49,418 bases of DNA from Magnetovibrio sp. (lineage in GTDB: Bacteria > Pseudomonadota > Alphaproteobacteria > Rhodospirillales > Casp-alpha2), in the NCBI GenBank assembly GCA_002709525.1, contig PARE01000060.1, positions 1-49,418 of the forward strand. The letters run 5' to 3'. Of this stretch, positions 1-8,489 are shown in pieces; positions within the stretch are counted from its first letter, which is position 1, and each line of letters opens with the position of its first letter. The position numbers were made by a program, and so were the translations under genes. Below the pieces are notes generated by a model. It ran no database searches, was not told where the DNA came from, and was given only the letters and a program-made list of their open reading frames with translations.

Positions 1-693
1 ATCTGTGCGGCCTGCGAGGTTAACCGCGCCGGGAACTGCCGCGGCGATCGCGCCTAGCAGATCACTCTCGTCAGCACCGCCGATGAGCACAGGCGTATGA
101 CCGTCATCGCACAACTTCTTAGCCAGTTCAACGTAACACGCCTGCGGCCAACGCTTCGCCGGCCGATGGCGTGCGCCACCGGGCACTAGCAGCGTATAAT
201 TGCTCAGCAAACCATATTCATCCAAGTCCGCCAAGGCCCAGCCGACGTCGGGTGGTGGCACGTCTTCAATGCCGGCTATGGCCAATTGCTCACGCTGGCG
301 TTCGATTGTATGCATGGCATCACGTTGTGGATTGATATGCGGGTGCGAGCATCCCACTGCGATACCTGACCACTCCGGTCGGGGATTGCCGAACAGACGA
401 AAATACCACCCACTACGGTCCGAAGTTTGCAGATCGTAAACCCGTCTTATGCCGCCGTTGCGAAAGCGCCTTCGGAGATCTATCCAAGCGCCTACATTCA
501 GAAGTGACGGACGCGAGTCCACCCAGACCGAGTCAAAAAACCCCGATGCCCTCAGGAACGTCGCATAGGGCTTTGTGGTCAAGGCCGTGACCTGAACATC
601 CGCATGATATCGGCGAATCGCGGCCATCGGGCCCAACGCCTGAACCATATCACCCAACGCGCCCAGCTTAATTACCAAGATGTTTACGCCCAT
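1..693 (-). CDS. glycosyltransferase family 9 (heptosyltransferase-like), 3' end off window
   Basis: I read this frame by hand from the complement; it starts at ATG 691-693 and is open to the window edge (231 codons seen). The N-terminus has MGVNILVIKLGALGDMVQAL, the GT9 nucleotide-sugar fold start seen in WaaF/WaaC-type ADP-heptose transferases. Further in, around residues 185-200, is LLVPGGARHRPAKRWP, the GT9 core motif that opens the donor-binding domain, followed by a second Rossmann segment (PVLIGGADE). GT9 enzymes act at the cytoplasmic face of the inner membrane, adding sugars to the LPS core; the exact donor cannot be told from sequence. It lies 14 bases after the stop of the upstream GT4 gene on the same strand, so the two are probably co-transcribed. 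The C-terminal part is missing only because the window ends. Confidence 0.9.
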   Translation of the reverse strand, partial: MGVNILVIKLGALGDMVQALGPMAAIRRYHADVQVTALTTKPYATFLRASGFFDSVWVDSRPSLLNVGAWIDLRRRFRNGGIRRVYDLQTSDRSGWYFRLFGNPRPEWSGIAVGCSHPHINPQRDAMHTIERQREQLAIAGIEDVPPPDVGWALADLDEYGLLSNYTLLVPGGARHRPAKRWPQACYVELAKKLCDDGHTPVLIGGADESDLLGAIAAAVPGAVNLAGRTD

Positions 694-707
694 TCGCGCC
701 CCAGCCT

Positions 708-1940
708 TCAGCCCGTCCCCGCCGCATGCAAGACCTCGTTGTAGACCTCCAAAGTTTTGGCGCACATTCTCTGTTTAGAGAAGTGCTTCTCCACGTTGGC
801 GATGGCCGCCTCGGACAGTCGGCCTCGAGCGGCCTCGTCCAGGGCTAAGACCTTGTCCAGAGCCTCCGAAAGGGCGTCCGGATCTCCCGGCGGCACTAGC
901 CAGCCAGTCTGATCAGGCAGCACAGTCTCGCGCGCTCCGCCGTGGTCGCTGGCAATCACTGGACGGCCGAGGGCCTGAGCCTCAATCATAACCCGGCCGA
1001 AGGCTTCGGGATCTGTCGAGGCGGAGACCACCGCGTCAGACAACATGTATGCCGCCGGCATGTCAGCGCAATGATCGACGATGCGCACGACTTCACCTAA
1101 TTCGTGCCTCTCGACCATCGCCTCCAGCTCGCGTCGGTAGTCCTGGCGACCCTGGTCGCCGCCAACTATCAGGCACCGGATATCGCGGCGCTCGAGCTTG
1201 GCGACGGCCTCAACGAAAACGGTCTGGCCTTTCCAGCGGGTTAGCCGGCCGGGCAACATGATCACCGGATGACCGTCCGTGAGCCTCCAGTCGTTTGCGA
1301 GTTTCACAACCCGTTCCGCTGAGACCTTAGCCGGATCAAACCGATAGAGATCAACGCCCCGGTGAATGGTCCGAAGCCGCGAAGCAGGAACACCGTAGAA
1401 CCGGCGTACATGTTCGGCTATGAAGGTTGAGATGGCAATCACCCGTTCACCCTTCGTCATTACGCCGTTATAAGTGCGTTTGATGAAATTCCGCGCGTTG
1501 TAAGTACCATGAAAGGTGGTAACCAGGGGCCGCTGTGTGCGTTTCGCAGCGTAAAGTGCACTCCAGGCGGGGGCACGGGACCGCACGTGGATTAGGTCCA
1601 CATTTTCCCGTTCAATCAACGTGGCTAGGCGCGAAATATTCTTGTACATGACCACCGGGTTCTTGGAGCCTACCGGCAGTTTTATGTGTTCGCCGCCGGC
1701 GCGGACAACTTCGTGAACTTGTATGCCGCCAGCAGACGCCACTAAAGCGCGGCCACCGGCGTTTACAATGGCCTCGGCAATCTCCACGGTGCCGCGTTCC
1801 ACCCCGCCCCCCGACCCTAAGGCCGGAATAACCTGCAGAACTGTCGCAAAACGGCCGTCTTTTGGATGTTCAGCCAGCGTATCATGTCTATCCCTCTCCT
1901 TAGACGATGCAACACTGGCATTATCGGCGGCGTCGTTCAT
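708..1940 (-). CDS. glycosyltransferase family 4 (GT-B, LPS-type)
   Basis: A 410-residue protein. After about 30 polar residues comes LQVIPALGSGGGVERGTVE, the Gly-rich acceptor-domain loop typical of GT4/GT1 enzymes. The donor half has IMLPGRLTRWKGQTVFVEA and, near the C-terminus, EAFGRVMIEAQALGRPVIAS, which contains the E-x7-E retaining motif. It probably transfers a hexose or similar sugar to a lipopolysaccharide or other surface glycan at the cytoplasmic membrane. The start is backed by GAGGGG five bases upstream of the ATG. It is followed closely by the GT9 gene, consistent with an LPS-core assembly operon that continues beyond the window. The specific sugar and acceptor cannot be assigned. 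Confidence 0.92.
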   Translation of the reverse strand: MNDAADNASVASSKERDRHDTLAEHPKDGRFATVLQVIPALGSGGGVERGTVEIAEAIVNAGGRALVASAGGIQVHEVVRAGGEHIKLPVGSKNPVVMYKNISRLATLIERENVDLIHVRSRAPAWSALYAAKRTQRPLVTTFHGTYNARNFIKRTYNGVMTKGERVIAISTFIAEHVRRFYGVPASRLRTIHRGVDLYRFDPAKVSAERVVKLANDWRLTDGHPVIMLPGRLTRWKGQTVFVEAVAKLERRDIRCLIVGGDQGRQDYRRELEAMVERHELGEVVRIVDHCADMPAAYMLSDAVVSASTDPEAFGRVMIEAQALGRPVIASDHGGARETVLPDQTGWLVPPGDPDALSEALDKVLALDEAARGRLSEAAIANVEKHFSKQRMCAKTLEVYNEVLHAAGTG

Positions 1941-2078
1941 TTTTCCCCTCGAACTTTTAGTTCATATGTTTCATAGAATTCAGATCGATTCTTTGTATTC
2001 GGGACATTTAGCCAGAGTTGTCCTAATGTGCTCCCAGCCAAGATACCTCTAACCAGTAAATTTCCGAAGGTTGCCTTC

Positions 2079-2861
2079 ATGGACAAAAGTTTTCCTGCGC
2101 CCTGTATCTTATCACGGGATAACGGCGCGTCTATCGCCTACCACCTTACCCCTGGCAAACATCCGGGTGTCGTCTTCATGACTGGATTCAAGTCTGATAT
2201 GACTGGTAGCAAAGCTCTGGCACTAGAGGAGTTTTGCCGCGTGCGCGGCAACGCTTTTCTGCGCTTTGACTATCAAGGCCATGGCCAATCCTCCGGCGAT
2301 TTCAATGAGGGTTCGATTGGCGATTGGGCATCGGACGCCATTGATGCTCTTGACCAGTTAACCGACGGCCCCCAGGTCTTGGTGGGCTCATCCATGGGTG
2401 GTTGGATGATGCTATTGGTAGCCCGCGCCCGACCCCAGCGCATCGCTGGCCTACTGGGATTGGCGTCGGCGCCGGATTTCACCGAGGACCTAATCCTAGC
2501 AGAGCTAAGCACCGCGCAGAAGGCCGAGCTGAACGCCAACGGCACAGTCCTAATCCCCAACGACTACGACGATGAGGGATCCTATCGTATTAACAAAAAG
2601 CTCCTAGACGATGGTGCCAAACAACTACTTTTGCGTGAACCGTTGAAACTTAACTGCCCGATCCGCCTGATCCATGGCGTTAATGACGCCGACGTGCCCT
2701 GGAGTACGTCCATACGGATCATGGAGACGGTAACCTCGGAAGATGTGGAGGTCACCTTAGTGAAGGCGGGCGAACACCGACTGTCGGAGGACCTCGATCT
2801 GGACCGTCTACGTCGGACCCTGGGCGCACTCTTGGATCAGCTAGAGAAATCGGCGTCGTAG
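2079..2861 (+). CDS. alpha/beta hydrolase, ABHD10-like
   Basis: A 260-residue alpha/beta hydrolase when started at ATG 2079, which has GAAGG eight bases upstream; an in-frame start at 2028 exists but the added 17 residues look non-coding. The early GFKSDMTGSKALALEEFC and FDYQGHGQSSG resemble the ABHD10/palmitoyl-thioesterase-like branch. The nucleophile elbow is GSSMGG with Ser105, the acid is probably the Asp in NDADVPW, and the His is in GEHRLSE near the C-terminus. It is predicted to be cytosolic and to hydrolyse esters or thioesters; the substrate is unknown. Its last 25 bases overlap the end of the convergent SDR gene. Confidence 0.88.
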   Translation: MDKSFPAPCILSRDNGASIAYHLTPGKHPGVVFMTGFKSDMTGSKALALEEFCRVRGNAFLRFDYQGHGQSSGDFNEGSIGDWASDAIDALDQLTDGPQVLVGSSMGGWMMLLVARARPQRIAGLLGLASAPDFTEDLILAELSTAQKAELNANGTVLIPNDYDDEGSYRINKKLLDDGAKQLLLREPLKLNCPIRLIHGVNDADVPWSTSIRIMETVTSEDVEVTLVKAGEHRLSEDLDLDRLRRTLGALLDQLEKSAS

Positions 2862-3745
2862 ATAGCCCTAAGGCCCTCGCGATAGGTGGGATAGGTCAGC
2901 CGCACACCAAGTTCATTTTTGATCCGGTTGTTTCGCACCCGCCGGTTGTCCTCCCAGAAAGTTCGGCCCATCAGCGACATAGTCTTGGCAGCTTCTTCGA
3001 AGGACACTTCATCGGGCGGATCAATCCCCAGCAACGAACAAGCAAATGTTGTTACCTCAGCAGGCGCTGCTGGTTCGTCATCACAAACATTATAGATTGC
3101 GCCAGCGTTCGGCTTGGCCATCGATGCCTCCAGTACGGCAACGATATCATCCACATGGATACGGCTGAATTGGTGGCCGGGCTTGATTATACGTCTGGCT
3201 TGGCCTGTTGCCACCTGAACCAGAACGTTGCGGCCTGGCCCGTATATTCCGGCCAGGCGGAAGATGTGTAGGGGCAAGCTATAAGTGACAGCCAGGTCCT
3301 GCCAGGCGGCCTCGGCAGCAGCACGACGGACGCTGCGGGCCACGGTTGGGTTCAGGGGCGCATCCTCATCCACCCATGCGCCATTTGTATTGCCAAACAC
3401 GCCGGTAGTGGAGAGATAACCAAGCCAACTGAGAGTGGGTAAATCCGCGAAAGTTTCGGCAAACTGTGCCAGCACGGGATCGCCTGCCAACCCAGGATCG
3501 CGGCCCGGTGGCACGGAAATTAGTATGTGGCTTACGTCGTCTAAGCAAGCTGCTTCAGTCCTCGTAGTTCCATCAAAGATATGCATGGCATAACCAAGCG
3601 CGTGACCAACAGCAGCCTGTTCAATGCTTCGGCTAGTGCCCGAGATAGCCCAGCCTCGGGCTGCTAGACGAGCTGCTAAGCGGCTCGCGGAATAGCCCAG
3701 GCCGAAACAGAACAAGTGGCCGAATTGAGTGGAAGTAACGGACAT
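2837..3745 (-). CDS. NAD(P)-binding extended-SDR family protein (YeeZ-like)
   Basis: A 302-residue protein from ATG 3745, chosen because AGGAG lies about seven bases upstream; six more in-frame residues are possible. The N-terminus carries a Rossmann loop (GLGYSA, residues 15-20) followed by GTSRS, which suggests NADP binding. LSWLGYLSTTGVFGN and IFRLAGIYGPGRN are the usual extended-SDR segments, and HVDDIVAVLEASM lies in the C-terminal half. The tail NNRRVRNNRIKNELGV is typical of the YeeZ-like sugar-nucleotide epimerase/dehydratase-like group, whose function is largely unknown. The classical YxxxK pair is not evident where an active SDR would have it, so catalysis is uncertain. It is divergent from the exported TPR gene. 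Confidence 0.85.
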   Translation of the reverse strand: MSVTSTQFGHLFCFGLGYSASRLAARLAARGWAISGTSRSIEQAAVGHALGYAMHIFDGTTRTEAACLDDVSHILISVPPGRDPGLAGDPVLAQFAETFADLPTLSWLGYLSTTGVFGNTNGAWVDEDAPLNPTVARSVRRAAAEAAWQDLAVTYSLPLHIFRLAGIYGPGRNVLVQVATGQARRIIKPGHQFSRIHVDDIVAVLEASMAKPNAGAIYNVCDDEPAAPAEVTTFACSLLGIDPPDEVSFEEAAKTMSLMGRTFWEDNRRVRNNRIKNELGVRLTYPTYREGLRAIYDADFSS

Positions 3746-3803
3746 ATTGGCTCCTGCGGGCAAAACTTGTCATTTGCCTTACAGCCCCGCAGACTACCTG
3801 ACA

Positions 3804-4553
3804 ATGATCGTTTTTCGTTTTGCACTTCTGGCATTAATCACTGGCCTGGGCAGCTGGGCGTCCGCGGATGACGAAAAGCCGCCGGCCCAACGCTATCAGG
3901 CCTGCCTTTCCGAGGTGGAGAAATTTCCTAAAGACGCCTTCGAAGACGCCATCCAATGGGCACGCGAAGGGGGCGGTGGCCCGGCGGAACATTGCGCCGC
4001 CTCAGCGCTGATGGCATTAGGTCTACACGCAGACGCGGCGAAACGTCTAGAAGCCGTGGCCCTGTCGGAAAAGAAAGGGGCCCGATTGAAGGCCAACATC
4101 CTGGCGCAGGCGGGAGAGGCTTGGCTGTTGGCAAACAACGCCACCCGCGCCGAGGCGGTAGCAACAACGGCCCTGAAATTGATGCCGAAGGCGACCGCGC
4201 TGTTGATCGTTCGGGCGCGGGCGCGGGCTGAAAGGGGCGACTATGTTGGTGCCAAAGCGGATCTCAACATCGCCCTATTGGAAACACCAGGTCATCCAGA
4301 CGCATTGGCGTTCCGGGCCGCCGCATTTCGTTTTCTAAACGATAGAGCAGCCGCGCGCGCTGACACGGACGCGGCGCTAGCTCACGATCCCGGTCACCCG
4401 GAGGCCCTATTGGAACGCGGGATCCTGAAACGCCTCGCCGGCGACACGAACGGCGCACGCGCGGATTGGATAAAGCTACTGGAAGTAGCTCCAGAAACAG
4501 GGACAGCCGACGCGGCCCGAACCAACCTGGAGAAGATGGACGTCAAAAAATAA
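3804..4553 (+). CDS. exported tetratricopeptide-repeat protein
   Basis: A 249-residue protein. The start at ATG 3804 gives a clean Sec signal peptide (MIVFRFALLALITGLGSWAS, cleavage expected near WASA-DD); an upstream in-frame start at 3729 would bury it. The mature part is Ala-rich helical pairs. At least two clear TPR units are seen near the C-terminus (GDYVGAKADLNIALLETPGH and RAAARADTDAALAHDPGHPE), and earlier repeats are more diverged. Such proteins act as periplasmic scaffolds. No catalytic domain is visible and the partner is unknown. It is divergent from the SDR gene, with 58 bases between the starts. Confidence 0.85.
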   Translation: MIVFRFALLALITGLGSWASADDEKPPAQRYQACLSEVEKFPKDAFEDAIQWAREGGGGPAEHCAASALMALGLHADAAKRLEAVALSEKKGARLKANILAQAGEAWLLANNATRAEAVATTALKLMPKATALLIVRARARAERGDYVGAKADLNIALLETPGHPDALAFRAAAFRFLNDRAAARADTDAALAHDPGHPEALLERGILKRLAGDTNGARADWIKLLEVAPETGTADAARTNLEKMDVKK

Positions 4554-4568
4554 AGCCTTCAAAGAAGG
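4544..4568 (-). terminator. weak candidate terminator after the Fe-S/flavoprotein pair
   Basis: Read on the minus strand, CCTTC-TTT-GAAGG (4556-4568) is followed after a few bases by TTTTTT (4544-4550). The stem is only five base pairs, and the T-run overlaps the 3' end of the convergent TPR gene, so confidence is low. Confidence 0.35.
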
Positions 4569-4632
4569 ATCAAGCGTTGACGCCAGCGACTGGCTGGGTC
4601 GGCTATGTTGCGTTTCGATTGCCAGCACGGCA

Positions 4633-5349
4633 TTAGGCCCCTGGCTTAGGGCCTGTGGCGTCCAGTAGTTTCTTTACCACCTTGTTCTTTAGGTCGATCC
4701 CAACCCCGCACTTACAGCCGGGACACGTGGTACAGAGGTCCAGGCCCAAATCCCACGCCTGCGCGAGCGCCTCGTCCTTTTCCGCCTGCGAACTCAGAGG
4801 ATCAAGTCGTACCATTTGTAACTTCAACAATGAGAACGGATTGCCCCAAAGATAGCCTTTGCTTGCCGACACAGCGGCGGCAACTTCGCCGTCATCTGGC
4901 GCCAAGTTCTTGGCGTGCATTGGACAATTATGGAGACACGCGTAGCATTCCACGCAGGCCGTCAGTGCGTGGTAGTCCTCCGGAGCTTCGACATTCAAAT
5001 CGTTACCCGCCGCTTGTACCGGCATGCGGCCACGCATCTGTCGGGCGATCCCGTCACGCTTCACCACCAAGTCAGCCAGAACTGGCAGGGTCGCCATCGG
5101 GCTGATACGATCACCATTACGGATTCGTGCCCGACAGGCCAGCCGAGGAAGACCGTTGATGTCGACAGTGCAGACCCCGCAATTCCTGGCCCGGCAACCA
5201 TATCGGAACGCCAGATCTGCATGCCCGTTCAGCTGAGCCTGCAATAGAACATCTAGGACCATTGGTTTCTCATCATCGAACCGGCGCTGGTAGTAATACT
5301 CGACAACCGCCGTTTCTCCGTCGCGATGGGTAACAATCTCGACTTTCAC
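4633..5349 (-). CDS. iron-sulfur subunit, SdhB/FrdB-like
   Basis: A 238-residue protein with an N-terminal plant-type ferredoxin domain (YGCRARNCGVC plus a later LAC, a [2Fe-2S] centre) and a C-terminal helical domain with CVECYACLHNCP, a normal [4Fe-4S] motif. The third cluster region reads LCTTCPGCKCGVGID. The canonical C-x5-C-x3-CP of SdhB/FrdB is changed to C-x5-C-x-C with no proline, so the [3Fe-4S] site may be altered. It overlaps the start of the flavoprotein partner by four bases (ATGA arrangement), which indicates translational coupling. No membrane-anchor gene (SdhC/D type) is adjacent, so the complex may be soluble or use an anchor elsewhere. The electron acceptor or donor is unknown. 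Confidence 0.87.
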   Translation of the reverse strand: MKVEIVTHRDGETAVVEYYYQRRFDDEKPMVLDVLLQAQLNGHADLAFRYGCRARNCGVCTVDINGLPRLACRARIRNGDRISPMATLPVLADLVVKRDGIARQMRGRMPVQAAGNDLNVEAPEDYHALTACVECYACLHNCPMHAKNLAPDDGEVAAAVSASKGYLWGNPFSLLKLQMVRLDPLSSQAEKDEALAQAWDLGLDLCTTCPGCKCGVGIDLKNKVVKKLLDATGPKPGA

Positions 5350-7292
5350 CTTTGAGCCGCTTCAGCCGGGGCGCCAGCTATACTTCCAGGCTCTATCTCC
5401 GATGGACCATTGGTAGTGTTCATTACCGCCTCATAATGTTTGCGGATACGCCGGTCGCTGATCGGTGCCGGCAAACGGCGCAGCACTCTGAGCTTCACCT
5501 TCCGCCAGAAATCGGTTGCTAGGTAGGCTCCCAACCGGCCAAAGGGAAGCCCCTCGCGACCGATACGCCTGGCCATGAATATACCATCTTCGTCACGTCG
5601 GATTACCGTCGAATAGGGCTTCCCAAAGATCGAGATTTGGGGCCCGTCAGAACGTACGTGGCCACCGACGCTGCCATCACGTTCCCGCGCTGCCACTGCA
5701 ATGGCGCGGCCGCAGACCAGCATATTAGAGAGCTCAATGTATTCGATGAAAGCCTGGTTCCAAGAGCTGTAGGCTGGAATAGCGACGCTCGATAGCTCCT
5801 TCTCAATCTGCGCGCAAACCGCCTCGAACTGATCCAGTCTTTGGGCGGACCGGACCGGACCAATGTTCGTCCAAGCCGCTTCTTGGAGTTTCACTTTCAA
5901 TACTGCCGCAGACTGGTTTCCATTTTGGCCAAAGAGACCCGCCGCCGCCGCCAGCGACGGCTGGAAAGCAGCGTCGTCGACTTTGATCTTCTCGGCCAAG
6001 GCATGGGCGGCTGCACTGTGGCCGCTGCGGATGCCGAAGATAGCGCACTCAGCTAATGCGGTTGAGCCCAACCGGTTCGCCCCAAAGAATCCCCCCATTG
6101 CCTGACCGGCAGCATATAGACCTGCTATGGTATCTATGCTCTCATCAGAAAAAGCTCCTCCATCAGGATCAGCGCGGAGTCCACCCATCATGTAATGTGC
6201 GGCGGGTCGTACTTCCCATGGTTCCTTCAGCTGCCCTGCCGCCTTGCTCATGGCCTGCCGGACATTCCTATAGGCCGACGGCATGACCTGTTGCAGATAG
6301 CGCTTGAAGTGATCGCCCGACAGCGGCGCCCGGGCGTTTTTGGTCAGATCTAAATAGGCCCCACCGTTGACGGTGCCGCGCCCATCTTCCACAGCCAACA
6401 TAATCGCGGCCGCACATTCCGCCCGAGTGCGGAGCATGACGCAGTCTAAAATAACTTTCCCGTTTTTATCTACAAGATCGCCCATGAAACTAGCGACCGA
6501 CGGCTCCCCGCAAAGTAGCCCCTCATACGACGGGGGAGACGTCAGGCAAAATGGCAAGAACTGTAATTGTTCCATGTCAATGAGATCAGCGCCGGCGCGA
6601 GCCATTATCGCATAGGCGTCGCCGGTGTTACCGCGCATGGTGTCGGTCTTTGGGAAAAAAAGCGTGCTGAGGCCGCCCGCCGCGATGACCACCGCCGGCG
6701 CACGTACAACCACTAGCTTGCCACCCGACGCATCATAGACAATCCCGCCAATGACCCGCTTGCCGCTCACGCCTATCTCTTCGGTGATTACGACATCGAG
6801 TAACCAAGCGTCCTCCATGTAGTCGACCCGGGGGGTTTGTATCACCGCAGTCCAGGTCGCATGGCCGAGCGCAAGGCCGGAGTTGGCGTGCCCGATAGTC
6901 CGGCGCTTGGTGTGTCCACCCATGGCGATAGAGACGGGCCGGGGCCCCCCACGTTTAACGTCCACCTTCGGACGCGCACCGCGTTGACGATACCAATCAT
7001 AGGCCGTCCGATTATCTCTCGCAAAAGCCTGCGTGATAGCCTTGTCGGGGATACTTCCCCCACCCATACGAAGGTTATCTGAGAGGACCTGTTCCGAGTC
7101 ACTGTCTTCCCCCGTCGCGCGCACGGTCACCTTGCCCTCAGAAATCTTAGTATCAGAACATCCAATGGGGTCCTTGGAAACGACTAGCACCCGTGCGCCG
7201 CGTTCGGACGCCGCCTGCGCCGCGGCACTCCCCGCGCCGCCGGAGCCAACAACAATTACATCGTAATCCCGCCATGCCGTTTCGATAGACAT
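5346..7292 (-). CDS. FAD-dependent oxidoreductase, SdhA/FrdA-like, substrate unknown
   Basis: A 648-residue flavoprotein with AGGAG about seven bases before the ATG. The FAD Rossmann loop is GSGGAG (residues 16-21). Where SdhA/FrdA has the covalent-FAD His (S-H-T), this protein has CSDTKISEG, with Asp47 in its place, so FAD is likely non-covalent. The substrate-site His of QFHPTG is replaced by Leu (MEQLQFLPFC), and the catalytic Arg of the RGEGG segment is not found before LVDKNG. HYMMGG and GANRLG, the other His and Arg of the family, are kept. The C-terminal GGHVRSDGP matches the family. It works with the Fe-S protein encoded next to it, but is probably not a succinate dehydrogenase or fumarate reductase. 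It is divergent from upp. Confidence 0.88.
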   Translation of the reverse strand: MSIETAWRDYDVIVVGSGGAGSAAAQAASERGARVLVVSKDPIGCSDTKISEGKVTVRATGEDSDSEQVLSDNLRMGGGSIPDKAITQAFARDNRTAYDWYRQRGARPKVDVKRGGPRPVSIAMGGHTKRRTIGHANSGLALGHATWTAVIQTPRVDYMEDAWLLDVVITEEIGVSGKRVIGGIVYDASGGKLVVVRAPAVVIAAGGLSTLFFPKTDTMRGNTGDAYAIMARAGADLIDMEQLQFLPFCLTSPPSYEGLLCGEPSVASFMGDLVDKNGKVILDCVMLRTRAECAAAIMLAVEDGRGTVNGGAYLDLTKNARAPLSGDHFKRYLQQVMPSAYRNVRQAMSKAAGQLKEPWEVRPAAHYMMGGLRADPDGGAFSDESIDTIAGLYAAGQAMGGFFGANRLGSTALAECAIFGIRSGHSAAAHALAEKIKVDDAAFQPSLAAAAGLFGQNGNQSAAVLKVKLQEAAWTNIGPVRSAQRLDQFEAVCAQIEKELSSVAIPAYSSWNQAFIEYIELSNMLVCGRAIAVAARERDGSVGGHVRSDGPQISIFGKPYSTVIRRDEDGIFMARRIGREGLPFGRLGAYLATDFWRKVKLRVLRRLPAPISDRRIRKHYEAVMNTTNGPSEIEPGSIAGAPAEAAQR

Positions 7293-7609
7293 GTATCATC
7301 TCCTCACGATAAGACTGAGCATATCAGGGGCGGCTATCAATTCAATCGTGTAGCTCTTCGCAAATTGTAGATGCGACTCTCACGTCTGCAATCGACGCAG
7401 TTTAGACAATCGATACATGTGTTTTAACCAGTTTATAGCCAATGACAAATTTGTCACTGCAATAAGCTTCCTATGCCGGAGGAAGAGACTAAATCAATAT
7501 CAATCTAAAGATTGGGGTGCGATGGTTGTCTTTATCATGACGTTGACGAGGTTGCCGTCAGCGTCGACTTGCAACACCATGTCTTTGTGCACCCGAAAGG
7601 AGACTTTTT
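7293..7609. other. divergent intergenic region (317 bases)
   Basis: This lies between the flavoprotein start (minus) and upp (plus) and must hold promoters for both. I see no convincing gene or terminator. A short imperfect inverted repeat sits near 7541-7560 (TGACG ... CGTCA), close to the upp side. It could be a regulator site but could equally be chance. Confidence 0.5.
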
Positions 7610-8269
7610 ATGTCAAGGGATAGGAATAATAGCAAGATACTGCACGTGGTTGATCACCCGTTAGTTCAGCACAAACTTACGTTACTCCGCGATAAAGAAA
7701 CCAATACATCGCAGTTCCGACAAATACTAAGGGAAATCGGACTGCTAATGGGATACGAGGTGACGCGTGGCCTTCCGATAAAGCCGCGGATTGTCGAAAC
7801 CCCGATGGCACCCTGCGAGGGCAACATCGTCTTCGAGGACAATTTGGTTGTTGTGCCCATTTTGCGAGCCGGTCTTGGTATGGCCGACGGTTTGCTAGAG
7901 CTAATGCCCGGTGCCCGAGTGGGGCATATTGGTTGCTACCGCGATCATGTCACCAAGCGGCCCGTAGAGTACCTCATCAAGCTGCCGGATACCGCTGGGC
8001 GGAAATTCATTGTCGTCGACCCAATGCTGGCCACCGGTTTTTCCGCCGCGCACGCCGTAACGGTGCTCCAAGACCGGGGGGTTGCTGCTGCAGACATTCG
8101 GTTTATGGCCTTGGTAGCAGCGCCCGAGGGCATCGAGTTGTTCCACGAAACCCACCCTGACGTTCTTTTAGTAGTAGCGGGCATCGATAGCCACCTTGAC
8201 AACAATGCCTACATCGTCCCCGGTCTAGGCGACGCTGGTGACCGCTTGTTTGGCACGATTGCAAAATAA
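7610..8269 (+). CDS. upp: uracil phosphoribosyltransferase
   Basis: A 219-residue protein that converts uracil and PRPP to UMP (pyrimidine salvage, cytosolic). The start ATG 7610 has AAAGGAGA six bases upstream. It has [16 protein letters not shown] at the N-terminus, [20 protein letters not shown] in the middle, DPMLATG as the PRPP loop, and [13 protein letters not shown] at the C-terminus, the uracil-binding end of the family. The PRPP loop reads DPMLATGFS where most Upp proteins have ATGG, and the flexible segment [13 protein letters not shown] also differs from the usual YRNEETLEPV type, so this is a diverged Upp. It stands 220 bases upstream of an ABC operon on the same strand. Confidence 0.9.
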   Translation: MSRDRNNSKILHVVDHPLVQHKLTLLRDKETNTSQFRQILREIGLLMGYEVTRGLPIKPRIVETPMAPCEGNIVFEDNLVVVPILRAGLGMADGLLELMPGARVGHIGCYRDHVTKRPVEYLIKLPDTAGRKFIVVDPMLATGFSAAHAVTVLQDRGVAAADIRFMALVAAPEGIELFHETHPDVLLVVAGIDSHLDNNAYIVPGLGDAGDRLFGTIAK

Positions 8270-8489
8270 TGGCTAATTTTTATACAAACAGATATGCAAT
8301 GTTTATTTTTTAATCAGTGCAATTTTACGCTTTCTGGTAAGTGTCTGAAACTTCACGCTTTCAATGTGGCATATTGTTTGCTCACTAGAATTTTGTCTAC
8401 TCGGTAATTGAAATTGAAATGTTTCTCAATATCACGAGGCGGTTTTTTGTAGATGATAGCGCTGGCTTCAAACTCGAGGATTTTACCGT

